Assembly: GCA_903928955.1 (NCBI GenBank)
Contig: CAIYTD010000180.1
Span: 1-23,734 of the forward strand
Reading direction: 5' to 3'
DNA length: 23,734 nt
Origin: Oligoflexia bacterium
Lineage (GTDB): Bacteria; Bdellovibrionota; UBA1018
Both the position numbers and the translations under genes were made by a program. How positions within the stretch are numbered: position 1 is the stretch's first letter; the number at the start of each line of letters is the position of its first letter. This document shows, one piece after another, positions 7,229 through 15,575 of the stretch. Below the pieces are notes generated by a model. The model saw nothing but the letters and a program-made list of their open reading frames with translations, had not been told where the DNA came from and did no database searches.

Positions 7229-8545
7229 TTAGATTCTCCCAAAAATCAAGCTGGCATTTGTTCCACCAAAGCCAAAGCTATTAGACAAAGCGTAGTCAAA
7301 ACGTTTTTCAATCGCTTGATGAGGGGTAAAGTCCAGTTTCAGTTCAGCACATGCAGGATCGAGAGAGTCTAAGTTAAGGGTAGGAGGGATCCTTTCATCA
7401 CGGATTGCAAGTAACGAGAACATAGCTTCTAATGCACCAGCAGCTCCTAAGAGGTGACCTGTCATAGATTTTGTCGAGCTAATATGCAAGTGATCCGATG
7501 CTTGCGGAAAAAGCCTTGCAATGGCTCGAGCTTCTTCAATATCGCCTGCAGGGGTTGATGTTCCATGAGCATTCACATAACCAATCTGTTCAGGATTGAG
7601 TTGAGAATCTTGAAGCGCGAGGGCCATTGCTCTTCGCCCCCCTTGGCCTTCTGGAGCGGGAGAGGTCATATGGTACGCGTCCCCACATAATCCATAACCC
7701 ACAATTTCTCCGTAGATTTTAGCTCCTCTTTTCTTGGCAAATGCATATTCTTCCAAGACCAGTATAGCTGAGCCCTCTCCCATAACAAAACCATCTCTAT
7801 TTTGATCATAGGGGCGGGAAGCTTGCTCTGGAGAGGCATTGCGAGATGAGAGTGCTTTCATTGCAGCAAATCCTGCAATTCCTAGTTTGCAGATGACGGC
7901 TTCTGCTCCTCCTGCGAGCATGACGTCAACGTCTCCTTTTTGGATTTGACGAAAGGATTCTCCCAAGCTATGGGCGCTCGAACTGCAGGCTGAGACATTG
8001 CAGAGATTGGGTCCTTTTAAGTCTAAAAGGATGCTCAGTTGCCCTGCCGCCATGTTTGGAATCGCTTGAGGAATAAAAAAAGGGGTGACTCTTCGATATC
8101 CTTTCGTAAGAAATTCATTATGGACGGCCTCAATTTCAGGAAGGCCTCCCATGCCTACGCCTATATTCACTCCCATGCGTTCAGGAACGATTTGCGATCG
8201 GATAGCGTCTAGTCCTGAATCTTCATAAGCTTCCAGTCCAGCAGCCAATGCAAAATGAACAAAACGGCCTACGCGCCTTGCATCTTTTGAGTTGGCTGCT
8301 TGGGTAATCTGGGAATTCACCTTTGGACGGTAGGGACCTACAGAGCGAGTGACGTCGAATCCTTTGACCTCTCCACTAATGGTGATAGGACAATCTGCCA
8401 GTTCAAATAATGTGGTGCGGGCAATTCCTGATTGACCTGCAAGGACACTCTTCCACGTAGTGGAAGCATTTAATCCGAGAGGACTGATTGCACCTATGCC
8501 CGTTACAACAACGCGGCGTTTGCCTGAAGATAAATTTGAAACCAT
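7229..8545 (-). CDS. fabF: 3-oxoacyl-ACP synthase II
   Basis: FabF performs the chain-elongating Claisen condensation of malonyl-ACP with acyl-ACP. The active-site triad is visible: Cys187 in CNVSACSSSAHS, His327 in VNAHGTSTPAGD and His364 in KSMTGHLLGAAG. The ATG at 8545 is chosen because AGGAGT lies eight bases upstream; a TTG at 8584 in the same frame would add 13 residues and has no such site. At 438 residues it is about 25 longer than E. coli FabF, mostly through an extra segment near residues 60-95 (VGPYRPKVNSQITQAANSKD). It sits 56 bases after acpP, with a perfect AT-rich palindrome at the junction. Confidence 0.96.
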   Translation of the reverse strand: MVSNLSSGKRRVVVTGIGAISPLGLNASTTWKSVLAGQSGIARTTLFELADCPITISGEVKGFDVTRSVGPYRPKVNSQITQAANSKDARRVGRFVHFALAAGLEAYEDSGLDAIRSQIVPERMGVNIGVGMGGLPEIEAVHNEFLTKGYRRVTPFFIPQAIPNMAAGQLSILLDLKGPNLCNVSACSSSAHSLGESFRQIQKGDVDVMLAGGAEAVICKLGIAGFAAMKALSSRNASPEQASRPYDQNRDGFVMGEGSAILVLEEYAFAKKRGAKIYGEIVGYGLCGDAYHMTSPAPEGQGGRRAMALALQDSQLNPEQIGYVNAHGTSTPAGDIEEARAIARLFPQASDHLHISSTKSMTGHLLGAAGALEAMFSLLAIRDERIPPTLNLDSLDPACAELKLDFTPHQAIEKRFDYALSNSFGFGGTNASLIFGRI

Positions 8546-8588
8546 CACAATAGACTCCTGGGTAGTATTCCCGGCCTGAGCCAAATGG

Positions 8589-8605
8589 TTAATTCAATGA
8601 ATTAA
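8589..8605. repeat. Perfect 17-bp palindrome at acpP-fabF junction
   Basis: TTAATTCA and TGAATTAA flank a single central base and overlap the acpP stop codon. The arms are almost all A/T, so as RNA the hairpin would be weak. It could be an mRNA-processing or partial-attenuation site that keeps acpP more abundant than fabF, or a protein-binding site, or chance. Confidence 0.35.
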
Positions 8606-8844
8606 TGAGTTGATTTAGAAGCAATGTACTTAATAACGTCGCCCACTGTTTTCATCTTTTCTGCATCTTCGTCTGGAATATCGAGGTCGAACTCTTCTTC
8701 CATTGTCATGACTAATTCGACAATATCTAAGCTGTCAGCGCCTAGATCATCAATAAATGAAGCAGGTAGGGTGACTTTTTCTTGTTCAACAGCTAATTGG
8801 TCACAGATAATATTACGTACTCTTTCTTCAACTGAAGCAGACAT
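8602..8844 (-). CDS. acpP: Acyl carrier protein
   Basis: This is the 80-residue acidic carrier that holds growing acyl chains on a 4'-phosphopantetheine arm. The arm attaches to Ser38 in the motif GADSLDIVEL. The acidic helix II (residues 38-50, VELVMTMEEEFDLDIPDED) is the docking surface for all fatty-acid synthase enzymes. A strong AGGAG ribosome site lies seven bases before the ATG. It sits between fabG (15 bases upstream) and fabF, the usual order. The protein has no oddities. Confidence 0.98.
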   Translation of the reverse strand: MSASVEERVRNIICDQLAVEQEKVTLPASFIDDLGADSLDIVELVMTMEEEFDLDIPDEDAEKMKTVGDVIKYIASKSTH

Positions 8845-8859
8845 CTTGATCTCCTTTTT

Positions 8860-9603
8860 TTACATGTACATTCCGCCATTTACCCCAATGACTTGGCCGG
8901 TGATATACCGACTTGCCGGGGAAGCTAAGAAAGCTACTAAAGATGATACATCTTCAGGAGCTCCTAAAAATCCTAGAGGAACGGAGCGCAGAATCGCCTC
9001 TTTTTGTGCATCCGTCAAGGTCTCAGTCATCTCGGTTGTAATGAAACCGGGAGTGACGACATTGACTCGGATTTGGCGACTTCCTAATTCTTTTGCTATG
9101 CTCTTGCTAAAACCAATCAGTCCAGCTTTAGCAGCGGCATATGCACTCTGTCCAGCGTTACCCGATTCTCCAACAACCGAAGAAATATGAATAATACTTC
9201 CTTGTCTTGCTTTGATCATGAGTTTAGCAGCAGCGCGGGTACAATATATGGAGCCTTTCAAATCGATCGATAGAATTTGATCTAAATCTTCATTTTTTAA
9301 TCGCAGAAGAAGCGAATCTATTGTGATTCCTGCGTTATTGACAAGAACAGCAAGAGTACCATTATTTTTGGCAAGTGTTTCGAATTTTTCATCTACTTGA
9401 TCCGGTTTGGAAACGTCAAAGCCACAGAGGACCCCTGTGCCACCATTTTGTACGATGACCTCCAAAATTTCCCGAGCTTTCTTTTCATGAGTAGAATAGT
9501 TAATCGCTACATGAAAACCATCACGAGCCAATCGAAGAGCAATAGCTGCACCAATGCCTCTAGATGCGCCAGTCACAAGTGCTAAGGGTTTTTGTTGAGT
9601 CAT
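8860..9603 (-). CDS. fabG: 3-oxoacyl-ACP reductase
   Basis: FabG reduces 3-oxoacyl-ACP to 3-hydroxyacyl-ACP with NADPH. The protein is a short-chain dehydrogenase/reductase of 247 residues with the nucleotide-binding TGASRGIG (11-18), the NNAG motif (89-92), and the catalytic Ser142, Tyr155 and Lys159 (YAAAK). It ends in the family's GQVIGVNGGMYM. The ATG at 9603 is preferred over the one at 9639, because it gives the normal family length, has an AGAGGA site about ten bases upstream and avoids overlapping fabD. The gap to fabD is 16 bases. Confidence 0.96.
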   Translation of the reverse strand: MTQQKPLALVTGASRGIGAAIALRLARDGFHVAINYSTHEKKAREILEVIVQNGGTGVLCGFDVSKPDQVDEKFETLAKNNGTLAVLVNNAGITIDSLLLRLKNEDLDQILSIDLKGSIYCTRAAAKLMIKARQGSIIHISSVVGESGNAGQSAYAAAKAGLIGFSKSIAKELGSRQIRVNVVTPGFITTEMTETLTDAQKEAILRSVPLGFLGAPEDVSSLVAFLASPASRYITGQVIGVNGGMYM

Positions 9604-9619
9604 AGTAAAAATATTCCTC

Positions 9620-10684
9620 TTAGAGTTTATGAGATTCAAGGGTTTTCATGAAGGTGCCTAAACTTTTGATTGTAGCACTATCATTGACGGAATGTTGTAA
9701 GCACTTTTGAGAGGAGTGAGTAGCAATTCTTTTGATGAGTCCAGAAAGTACTCGACTCGGACCGAATTCAATAGCAGTTGAAAACTGGTGTTCAAAAAGA
9801 GTTTGGATCGATTGCTTCCACAGAACGGGCTGGTCGACTTGTTCGACGAGGAGTTCAAAAATCAGTCCAGGTTCACTGGATAAACGAGCTGTTCGATTAG
9901 GAACGTACGGACAAGGTAAAATTTTAGGTTTTTGTGCAGAAGTTGCAAGAGTAAAAAGTTCTGCCATGCGATCTCGAGCAAATCCCATGAGCTTGCAATG
10001 AAAAGGGGCACTTACTTTGAGGGGGATCGCTTTACCTCCTAGAAAAGAACCTCCTGCTTTAACTATTTCAATGGCTTCTTCGACAGCATCCACTGAGCCG
10101 GCAATGACAACTTGTCCCGGAGCATTGAAATTAGCGGGTTCTACAAGAGCTGGAACAGAAATTTCAGTAGAATCGTATTTTTTTCTTTTTTCTGCTGCAG
10201 ATTCTGTTGCTTCTTGGCAAAGCTGACTGATGAGGGAGTCCTCTAGATTTAAGATCGCAGCCATGGATCCTTCTCCAGCTGGTACAGCTTTCTGCATTGC
10301 AGCTCCTCTTTCTTTTACCCATCTCACAGCAGAAGATAAATCGAGGCTTCTAATGGCAACCAGTGCTGAGTATTCCCCTAAAGAGTGACCTGCTACAGCA
10401 CCAGGTATGAAATTCAATTCCCTCTCTGCTACTCGGTATGCTGCAACGGAGGCGGTGAGCAAACAGGGCTGAGTGTTTTCTGTCAGTGTGAGATCCCTTT
10501 CAGGGCCATCAAAACAGAGTGTTTTCAAGTCCACGCGAATTGCGTCCGAAGCTTCTTCAAAAATTTCTCGAACAAAAGAAAAATTTTCATAGAGATCTTT
10601 CGCCATTCCGACGTGCTGAGAGCCTTGCCCTGGAAAGACTGCAAAAACAGAGGAACGAGGTGAGCGGAGATGAGAATTTTGCAT
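9620..10684 (-). CDS. fabD: Malonyl-CoA:ACP transacylase
   Basis: FabD moves malonyl from CoA to ACP, feeding the condensing enzymes. The hydrolase-like motifs are FPGQGSQHVGMA (17-28), the nucleophile Ser101 in AGHSLGEYSAL, and His229 in SAPFHCKLM. The protein is about 354 residues, some 45 longer than E. coli FabD. Part of the extra length is a charged insertion near residues 155-182 (EATESAAEKRKKYDSTE). The ATG at 10684 follows AAGGA by nine bases; a TTG one codon upstream is the only alternative. It lies 41 bases after fabH. Confidence 0.95.
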   Translation of the reverse strand: MQNSHLRSPRSSVFAVFPGQGSQHVGMAKDLYENFSFVREIFEEASDAIRVDLKTLCFDGPERDLTLTENTQPCLLTASVAAYRVAERELNFIPGAVAGHSLGEYSALVAIRSLDLSSAVRWVKERGAAMQKAVPAGEGSMAAILNLEDSLISQLCQEATESAAEKRKKYDSTEISVPALVEPANFNAPGQVVIAGSVDAVEEAIEIVKAGGSFLGGKAIPLKVSAPFHCKLMGFARDRMAELFTLATSAQKPKILPCPYVPNRTARLSSEPGLIFELLVEQVDQPVLWKQSIQTLFEHQFSTAIEFGPSRVLSGLIKRIATHSSQKCLQHSVNDSATIKSLGTFMKTLESHKL

Positions 10685-10725
10685 CAAATGGAGTCCTTAA
10701 AAAAAGTTGAAAAAATAGGATAACA

Positions 10726-11742
10726 TTACCACCGCAGTAGAATGGTTCCATACGTGAGTCCTGCTCCGAAAACATCTAAGAGGAGGGTGTGTCCTGGCTG
10801 AATTCTTCCGTCTCTCACTGCTTCGTCCAGCGCAGTGGGAACCGTCGCAGAGGAGGTGTTTCCGTATCGATTAATATTGATGATAAATTTTGTCAAAGGG
10901 ATATTGAGTCGTTTAGCTACTGCTTCGATAATTCGAAGATTGGCTTGATGCGGAATAATCCAATTGAGATCTTGTAAAGTCATTCCATTCGATTCTAACG
11001 CTTCTACAGCATATTCCGCTAAAGTGCGTACAGCCACTTTAAAAATCTCTTTCCCTTTCATCTGCATTTTATGAAGATTTTGCTGATAAACTTCAGGGGT
11101 GATTTCTAGCTTAGATCCACCTGCTGGGATATGAAATAAATCCCAGAGATTTCCATCTGATTTGAGATGACTAGATAAGATCCGTCGGTCTGAATTCAGA
11201 GGTGTTTGTTCTATCACTACTGCTCCGGCAGCATCTCCAAATAGAATACAAGAAGTTCGATCCGACCAATTCGTAAATGCACTCAAGACATCGCCACCCA
11301 CAACGAGGGAAGTTTTGACATTGCCAGAACGGATAAATTGATCGGCTGTTGAAACTGCATAGACAAATCCTGAGCAGGCTGCATTTAAATCCATAGCCCA
11401 AGCTCGATTTGCCCCTAGCTTGCTTTGAAGCCAACACGCTGTAGAGGGAATCAGGGTGTCCGGCGTGCAGGTAGCATATAAAATTTGATCCAAATCTTGA
11501 GGAGTTTTACCAGCCATTTTGAGTGCTTGGGTTGCGGCAAGAAATCCAAGAGAGGAATTGAGCTCATCGGGATTCCCAGGTTGGGAGATCCGACGTTCCC
11601 GGATTCCAGTTCTTTCTACAATCCATTCATTTGAAGTATCTATTCTCTGAGTTAATGCTGAATTGGTGAGCGTTGTTTGAGGAAAGGCTGAGCCTGTCCC
11701 AATAATGCGCGAAGAAAAACGAGTGGGATGAGGTTGAAGCAT
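10726..11742 (-). CDS. fabH: 3-oxoacyl-ACP synthase III
   Basis: FabH starts fatty-acid synthesis by condensing acetyl-CoA, or a branched acyl-CoA, with malonyl-ACP. The Cys-His-Asn triad is complete: Cys123 in MDLNAACSGFVYA, His265 in IIPHQANLR and Asn295 in NRYGNTSSATVP. SNEWIVERTGIRERR (37-51) is the typical CoA-binding N-terminal block. Length (338) is close to the family norm. A GGAGG lies rather far (13 bases) before the ATG. Between fabH and plsX there are only 27 bases. Nothing in the sequence indicates whether straight or branched primers are used. Confidence 0.96.
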   Translation of the reverse strand: MLQPHPTRFSSRIIGTGSAFPQTTLTNSALTQRIDTSNEWIVERTGIRERRISQPGNPDELNSSLGFLAATQALKMAGKTPQDLDQILYATCTPDTLIPSTACWLQSKLGANRAWAMDLNAACSGFVYAVSTADQFIRSGNVKTSLVVGGDVLSAFTNWSDRTSCILFGDAAGAVVIEQTPLNSDRRILSSHLKSDGNLWDLFHIPAGGSKLEITPEVYQQNLHKMQMKGKEIFKVAVRTLAEYAVEALESNGMTLQDLNWIIPHQANLRIIEAVAKRLNIPLTKFIININRYGNTSSATVPTALDEAVRDGRIQPGHTLLLDVFGAGLTYGTILLRW

Positions 11743-11769
11743 GAAAAAAACGAGACCTCCATTAATTTG

Positions 11770-12903
11770 CTATGTCGTATGTTCCAACGTCTGTTCCAGA
11801 CGCTCCATAAATCGACTTTTAATTCCTGTTTTAGCGCGAAGCAATGCATTCTTAATTGCTTTTGAATTACTTCTTCCATGGCAGATAAATACATAGCCTG
11901 CAACTCCCAGTAATGGAGCTGCTCCATATTCTGCATAATCCAGTCGTCGTTTAAATCGGGCAAAGACCCCAGCCGCGAGGAGAAATCCCAGTGTGGTGAG
12001 AGGATTTCTTTTGGCCTCTTTTTTTAAAATAGTGGTGACTGCTGAGCCTAATCCTTCCAGAGCTTTTAAGACAACGTTTCCAACGAATCCATCTGTGACA
12101 ACAACGTCTATTTGGCCTTTAAAGATTTCTTTCCCTTCTGCATAACCTAAGAATTCTCCAACGGAATTTAACCCACCTTTTAAACAATGAAGCTTTTCAA
12201 TTAAAACTGCAGAAGCTCGGGTCAGTTCATTTCCTTTTTTACGTTCTTCACCATTGGAAAGAAGCGCAACTCGGGGAAGTCCTGGCTGACTCCGCTCAGT
12301 TTGAGCAAAAATTGCGCCCATTATTGCAAAATCTCGTAAGTGCTCGGGTTTGCAGTCTACATTAGCTCCCACGTCAATTAAAACGCAACCATCAGGACTC
12401 AGTGTAGGTAGTTTAATGGCTATTGCAGGTCTTTCCACATGAGCAAGTCGTCCCATTTGAACGAGGGCTGAAGTCATGACTGCTCCAGAATGACCGGCAC
12501 TAATAAACGCAGTTGGCATGATCCCCTCGGGAAGGGGTTGGTCTTTCATCTGAAATGGATTTCGCATTGCTTGATAGTTTTTGGCTGCAAGCTCACAACC
12601 GAAATTGATCGCAGCATTTGGCTTGCGTCGAATGGTGCTAATGGAATCCTCCCCGTCAATGGTTTCAGATGTATGAATCATTCGAACTACAAAAGGGGAG
12701 GGGAAGCCGAATTTACCTTCGAGAGCATCTTTGAGGGGTTTAAGTCGATGTTTTTTTAAAAGTGAATCCATCACTTTTTTATTGCCTACGATGATTAGCT
12801 CTCCTGCAGAAGTCAGAAGCTCTGGTAAAGCTAAAACAACACCTTCTAGAACGGTCCGAGGACCATGGTCGCCTCCCATTGCATCGAGGATCAATCTGAA
12901 CAT
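11770..12903 (-). CDS. plsX: Phosphate acyltransferase PlsX
   Basis: PlsX makes acyl-phosphate from acyl-ACP, which PlsY then uses to acylate glycerol 3-phosphate at the membrane; it ties fatty-acid synthesis to phospholipids. The 377 residues begin with the family signature LDAMGGDHGP and include ISAGHSGAVM, LIDVGANVDCKPEHL and DGFVGNVVLKALEG, all typical blocks. It is somewhat longer than E. coli PlsX owing to a segment around residues 100-135 (QAMRNPFQMKDQPLPEG). It lies 14 bases after rpmF and 27 before fabH, so it is within the fab operon. Confidence 0.96.
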   Translation of the reverse strand: MFRLILDAMGGDHGPRTVLEGVVLALPELLTSAGELIIVGNKKVMDSLLKKHRLKPLKDALEGKFGFPSPFVVRMIHTSETIDGEDSISTIRRKPNAAINFGCELAAKNYQAMRNPFQMKDQPLPEGIMPTAFISAGHSGAVMTSALVQMGRLAHVERPAIAIKLPTLSPDGCVLIDVGANVDCKPEHLRDFAIMGAIFAQTERSQPGLPRVALLSNGEERKKGNELTRASAVLIEKLHCLKGGLNSVGEFLGYAEGKEIFKGQIDVVVTDGFVGNVVLKALEGLGSAVTTILKKEAKRNPLTTLGFLLAAGVFARFKRRLDYAEYGAAPLLGVAGYVFICHGRSNSKAIKNALLRAKTGIKSRFMERLEQTLEHTT

Positions 12904-12917
12904 GGGGTTTTTGTAAG

Positions 12918-13115
12918 TTAAGCTTTTATCTGTGGCTGCAATGTTGGCAATATAGCTTTCCCTTTATAGTGGCCACACGCACAGACTCGATGAGGCCGAG
13001 TGGGTTCATTACAACTAGGACAGGTAATAACGGTCGTTTTATCGAGTCGATTTCCACTTGCAAAGCGGCGCATGTTTCGACGACTTTTGGAAACTTTCTT
13101 TTTTGGTACTGCCAT
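12918..13115 (-). CDS. rpmF: 50S ribosomal protein L32
   Basis: L32 is a small basic protein of the large ribosomal subunit. The 65 residues start with the typical MAVPKKKVSKSRRNMRR. They carry a zinc-ribbon-like pair: Cys32-x2-Cys35 and then Cys45-x-Cys47. The second half of most zinc-type L32 proteins is C-x2-C, so one residue seems to be missing here; the nearby His49 might supply a ligand (inference). AAGGAG lies eight bases before the ATG. It sits 11 bases downstream of yceD, the classic yceD-rpmF pair that coordinates ribosome and fatty-acid synthesis genes. Confidence 0.96.
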   Translation of the reverse strand: MAVPKKKVSKSRRNMRRFASGNRLDKTTVITCPSCNEPTRPHRVCACGHYKGKAILPTLQPQIKA

Positions 13116-13126
13116 GGCTGATCTCC

Positions 13127-13762
13127 TTAAAGCTTAATGTCCTTGAGGACTGAAAAAGGGTTGGTTGCTATTATTTTAGAGCAAGCACATTTACCCAGAT
13201 TGAGATCTGCTCCACAATGGGAGCAAATCCCTAAACAGGATTCTTTACAAAGGGGTTGAAAGGGAACTTGAAGCTGAAGTTGTTCAGCTAATACGTCCTT
13301 GAGGTCTATGTATTCATGTGAAAGATAAGTGATATCTAAATCCTTACCTTCTGCTTGGTTTGCATCCTCGTCGTGATCATGGGCATGGCGAGCAAAACCT
13401 TGATTTTGTCCCATAGGGCGAGCTGCAGCACCAGTTTCCTGTCGCTGCAAATGAGCTATTCCTGCCATGACGGGGTCTTTACAGAATAAAGCGGAAAAAG
13501 AGGGACGACAAAGGTGCTGAAAGAGAACTGTGCAGCGACTGCAAACAAGTTCAATATAGGTTTCTATTTTTCCTGACACAACAACCACTTCGTCCACTTT
13601 TCGAAGCGATACATGTGCCTGAATAGGTCGAACTTGGGGAGAGTGAGAAGGGCATTCTGGCTGCTCATCTACGCTGAAAACGGCTTGAGAAACCCAAGAG
13701 TCGTCTTGAGTAAAATCAAGTTTAGTTTCCATGTCGGAAATTTCGCGCAAATAAATCTTCAT
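13127..13762 (-). CDS. yceD: YceD/DUF177 family protein
   Basis: This is a DUF177 (YceD) protein; relatives are encoded next to rpmF and in plants are needed for 23S rRNA accumulation, so a role in ribosome assembly is likely. In its 211 residues, Cys74-x2-Cys77 (ELVCSRC) and the C-terminal Cys172, Cys176, Cys180 and Cys183 (LCKESCLGICSHCGADLNLG) match the family's cysteine-rich signature. The ATG at 13762 is chosen; the frame extends two codons further to a TTG. An unusual region near residues 100-140 is rich in Gln, His and Asp (ARHAHDHDEDAN) and may be an insertion. It begins 58 bases after the degraded 3' end of nagA. Confidence 0.9.
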   Translation of the reverse strand: MKIYLREISDMETKLDFTQDDSWVSQAVFSVDEQPECPSHSPQVRPIQAHVSLRKVDEVVVVSGKIETYIELVCSRCTVLFQHLCRPSFSALFCKDPVMAGIAHLQRQETGAAARPMGQNQGFARHAHDHDEDANQAEGKDLDITYLSHEYIDLKDVLAEQLQLQVPFQPLCKESCLGICSHCGADLNLGKCACSKIIATNPFSVLKDIKL

Positions 13763-13820
13763 TCTCAAAAGCCTCGATAGTTAGATCTATGTCTTGAAAT
13801 CAGACACTTTATCTGCTGCA

Positions 13821-14900
13821 TCAGTGGGAGTCAATTGGAATTACGTCAATTTTTCCAGATGAGCTGAGCTGCCATAAAACCATACGGTCTGAGAAGTTTT
13901 GGGTGTCGTATTTTAAAGCGTTCAGGGGTGACGTTGTTACACATCGGATCGTTTTTCCAAAGAGATCGGTTAATACATTTCCTTTTTGTTTGGACTCATT
14001 TTCAAGCCAAAGAAGATAAGCTTCAGTTAAGAGAAGGCCACCCCCAGCAAGGCGCCCATCCTGGAATCGACAAGCGCCGTTCTTCTTTTGGATGGAAAGT
14101 GAACCGAATGGATAAAAAGAAGATTCCTGAGGTCCTCCTCCAGCCGATAGGCAGTCAGAAATGAAACAAATCCGTCGAGAGGAGTGAAGTTGAAGCGTCC
14201 AGCGGATTTAAGTAGCGGAAACATGGATTTGGTCTAAAATGAGCTCTAAATAGATCTCTTTTTTGCCTAGAGCTGCTCCCATAACTCCTGGATTTCGATG
14301 GTGAAAAGGTAAAGCATTCCATGCATGTGTGACTCCCTTAAATCCTGTTTGAAACGCCAGTTCTGCTTGTTTCTCCGTGGCTTGAGAATGGCCTATGGAA
14401 AGGTGGATTTTTTTTTCTTCAGCCCACTGGCTTAGGCGAATCGACTGAGCGGTGCTGAGAGTTTCTGGGGCAATGGTGATCATCTTGAGTGTTTCTTGGC
14501 TAGCAGTCCAAAGTTGAAGGAGTTCTTTCCAGTCGAAAGCTCTAATTTCCTTTTGAGGATGAGCTCCACAAAGGGTGGGGTGAATAAAGGGTCCTTCCAG
14601 GTGGATTCCAATGGGTTTGGCTCCAGGAAATTTTCCTTTTCGTATCCATTTTCCAAGTCGATGAACCGTATCTGAAAGTATTTCAAAGGGAGCAGACAGG
14701 GTGGTCGGGCAAAATCCGGCAATCCCATGCGCCCAAAGCTGATGAGAAAGGAAGTCAAGTTCTGGAGCCGTTGCAGACATCAGGTCAATTCCAAAAGCTC
14801 CATGAAAATGGATGTCAATAGCTCCTAGGGTTTTTCTTGGGATTAAATCTTTAATCTTGACGCGCTTAGGGTGGTGTGACACTTTTTTACGGTAACACAT
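13821..14900 (-). pseudogene. nagA: N-acetylglucosamine-6-phosphate deacetylase, nonsense mutation
   Basis: NagA removes acetate from N-acetylglucosamine 6-phosphate in amino-sugar and cell-wall recycling. Residues 1-230 carry the metal-site motifs: IDIHFHG (His31, His33), HLEGPFIHP (Glu102), IGHSQAT (His171) and VTHAWNALPFHHRNPG (His192). A TAA stop (plus-strand 14208-14210) follows HVSAT. Reading straight on in the same frame continues the family for 128 codons to a TGA at 13821: RRICFISDCLSAGG with the catalytic Asp249, then GRLAGGGLLLTEA and a tail near ALKYD. The rest is free of frameshifts, so this is a single point change. The N-terminus lacks the usual small beta-domain (about 40 residues); a stop just upstream rules out a longer frame. 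Readthrough or a sequencing error cannot be excluded. Confidence 0.88.
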
Positions 14901-14955
14901 GAAGGTAAATTAAAAAAATCTAGAGCAACTTTAATAAGAAATTAGAGAAAGTTCA

Positions 14956-15504
14956 GTGCAAAAGAAGACAAATACAACAAATAAAACACGGGCACAGTCA
15001 TCTAGAAAATCGAAGTCCGGAGGTTCAGGCTCTTCGGCTAAAGGCGCTCCTTCGGGCGAGATGAAAAAATTAATGAAAACTAAAAATGGGTCTTCCCACT
15101 CTTCAGGGAAAAAATCAGTTGTAACTAGTGGAATGATGCGAACAGCATTGGAGTCAGCAGGTGAAACCGTTTGTCGGGAAGTGGCTTGTGAAGGTTTAGG
15201 TACTTCTGTCGGGTATTGCCGCTTGCACTATATTAAAAATTGGAAAAAAATTAAAAGAAAAGAGCTCATTCTTCGAGAAAAGAAGCTCAATCAGTATATT
15301 GAAGAACTGGTTGTTAAGTATCCCGATAAGTATATTGAAGCGATTCGGCAAGATCTTACAAATGACAAAGACTTTGCAAAAGTTATTTATGATTTAGATC
15401 TCGATGAAGGAATTGATGACTTTGATGTTGAGGGCGGTGATTCTGCTGATTCATTGATTGATACGATTAAGAGAGAGTTCGATGACGAAGGGGATGCATT
15501 TTAG
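14956..15504 (+). CDS. Zinc-finger-like acidic protein, unknown function
   Basis: This is a 182-residue protein of unknown function. Residues 1-60 are a disordered Ser/Gly/Lys-rich tail. Residues 73-91 form a C-x4-C-x9-C-x2-H pattern (VCREVACEG to YCRLHYIKNW), like the short treble-clef fingers of the form 'C-C-GLCRxHY' found in DNA-associated bacterial and phage proteins. Then come a very basic WKKIKRKE helix, a long helical region (105-145) and a strongly acidic tail (Asp/Glu-rich, 147-182). From memory it resembles a protein conserved in Bdellovibrio relatives, but I could not check. The start is GTG; GAGAAAG upstream is a weak ribosome site. It is divergent from nagA with 55 bases between. 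A nucleic-acid-binding or regulatory role is an inference. Confidence 0.78.
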   Translation: MQKKTNTTNKTRAQSSRKSKSGGSGSSAKGAPSGEMKKLMKTKNGSSHSSGKKSVVTSGMMRTALESAGETVCREVACEGLGTSVGYCRLHYIKNWKKIKRKELILREKKLNQYIEELVVKYPDKYIEAIRQDLTNDKDFAKVIYDLDLDEGIDDFDVEGGDSADSLIDTIKREFDDEGDAF

Positions 15505-15520
15505 TTTTTGTAAATTTTAA

Positions 15521-15567
15521 GGCCTCCCAAAAAAAGTTTTTTCATGGGAAAATGGGCCTCATTTTTT
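15521..15567 (+). terminator. Rho-independent terminator
   Basis: GGCCTCCCA pairs with TGGGA and GGCC about 20 bases later, with a small bulge and an inner A-run facing a T-run; ATTTTTT follows the stem. It lies 17 bases after the stop of the zinc-finger-like gene. Confidence 0.7.
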
Positions 15568-15575
15568 AAAAATAA

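Noticed and set aside
8624..9190. Plus-strand ORF of 188 codons
   Set aside because: It lies wholly opposite acpP and fabG, which have unmistakable family motifs; its translation is low-complexity Ser-rich, typical of an antisense shadow.
14027..14224. Separate 65-codon minus-strand gene after nagA
   Set aside because: It is in a different frame from the NagA continuation. The real signal in this stretch is the nagA C-terminus in frame with the upstream part, interrupted by one stop.
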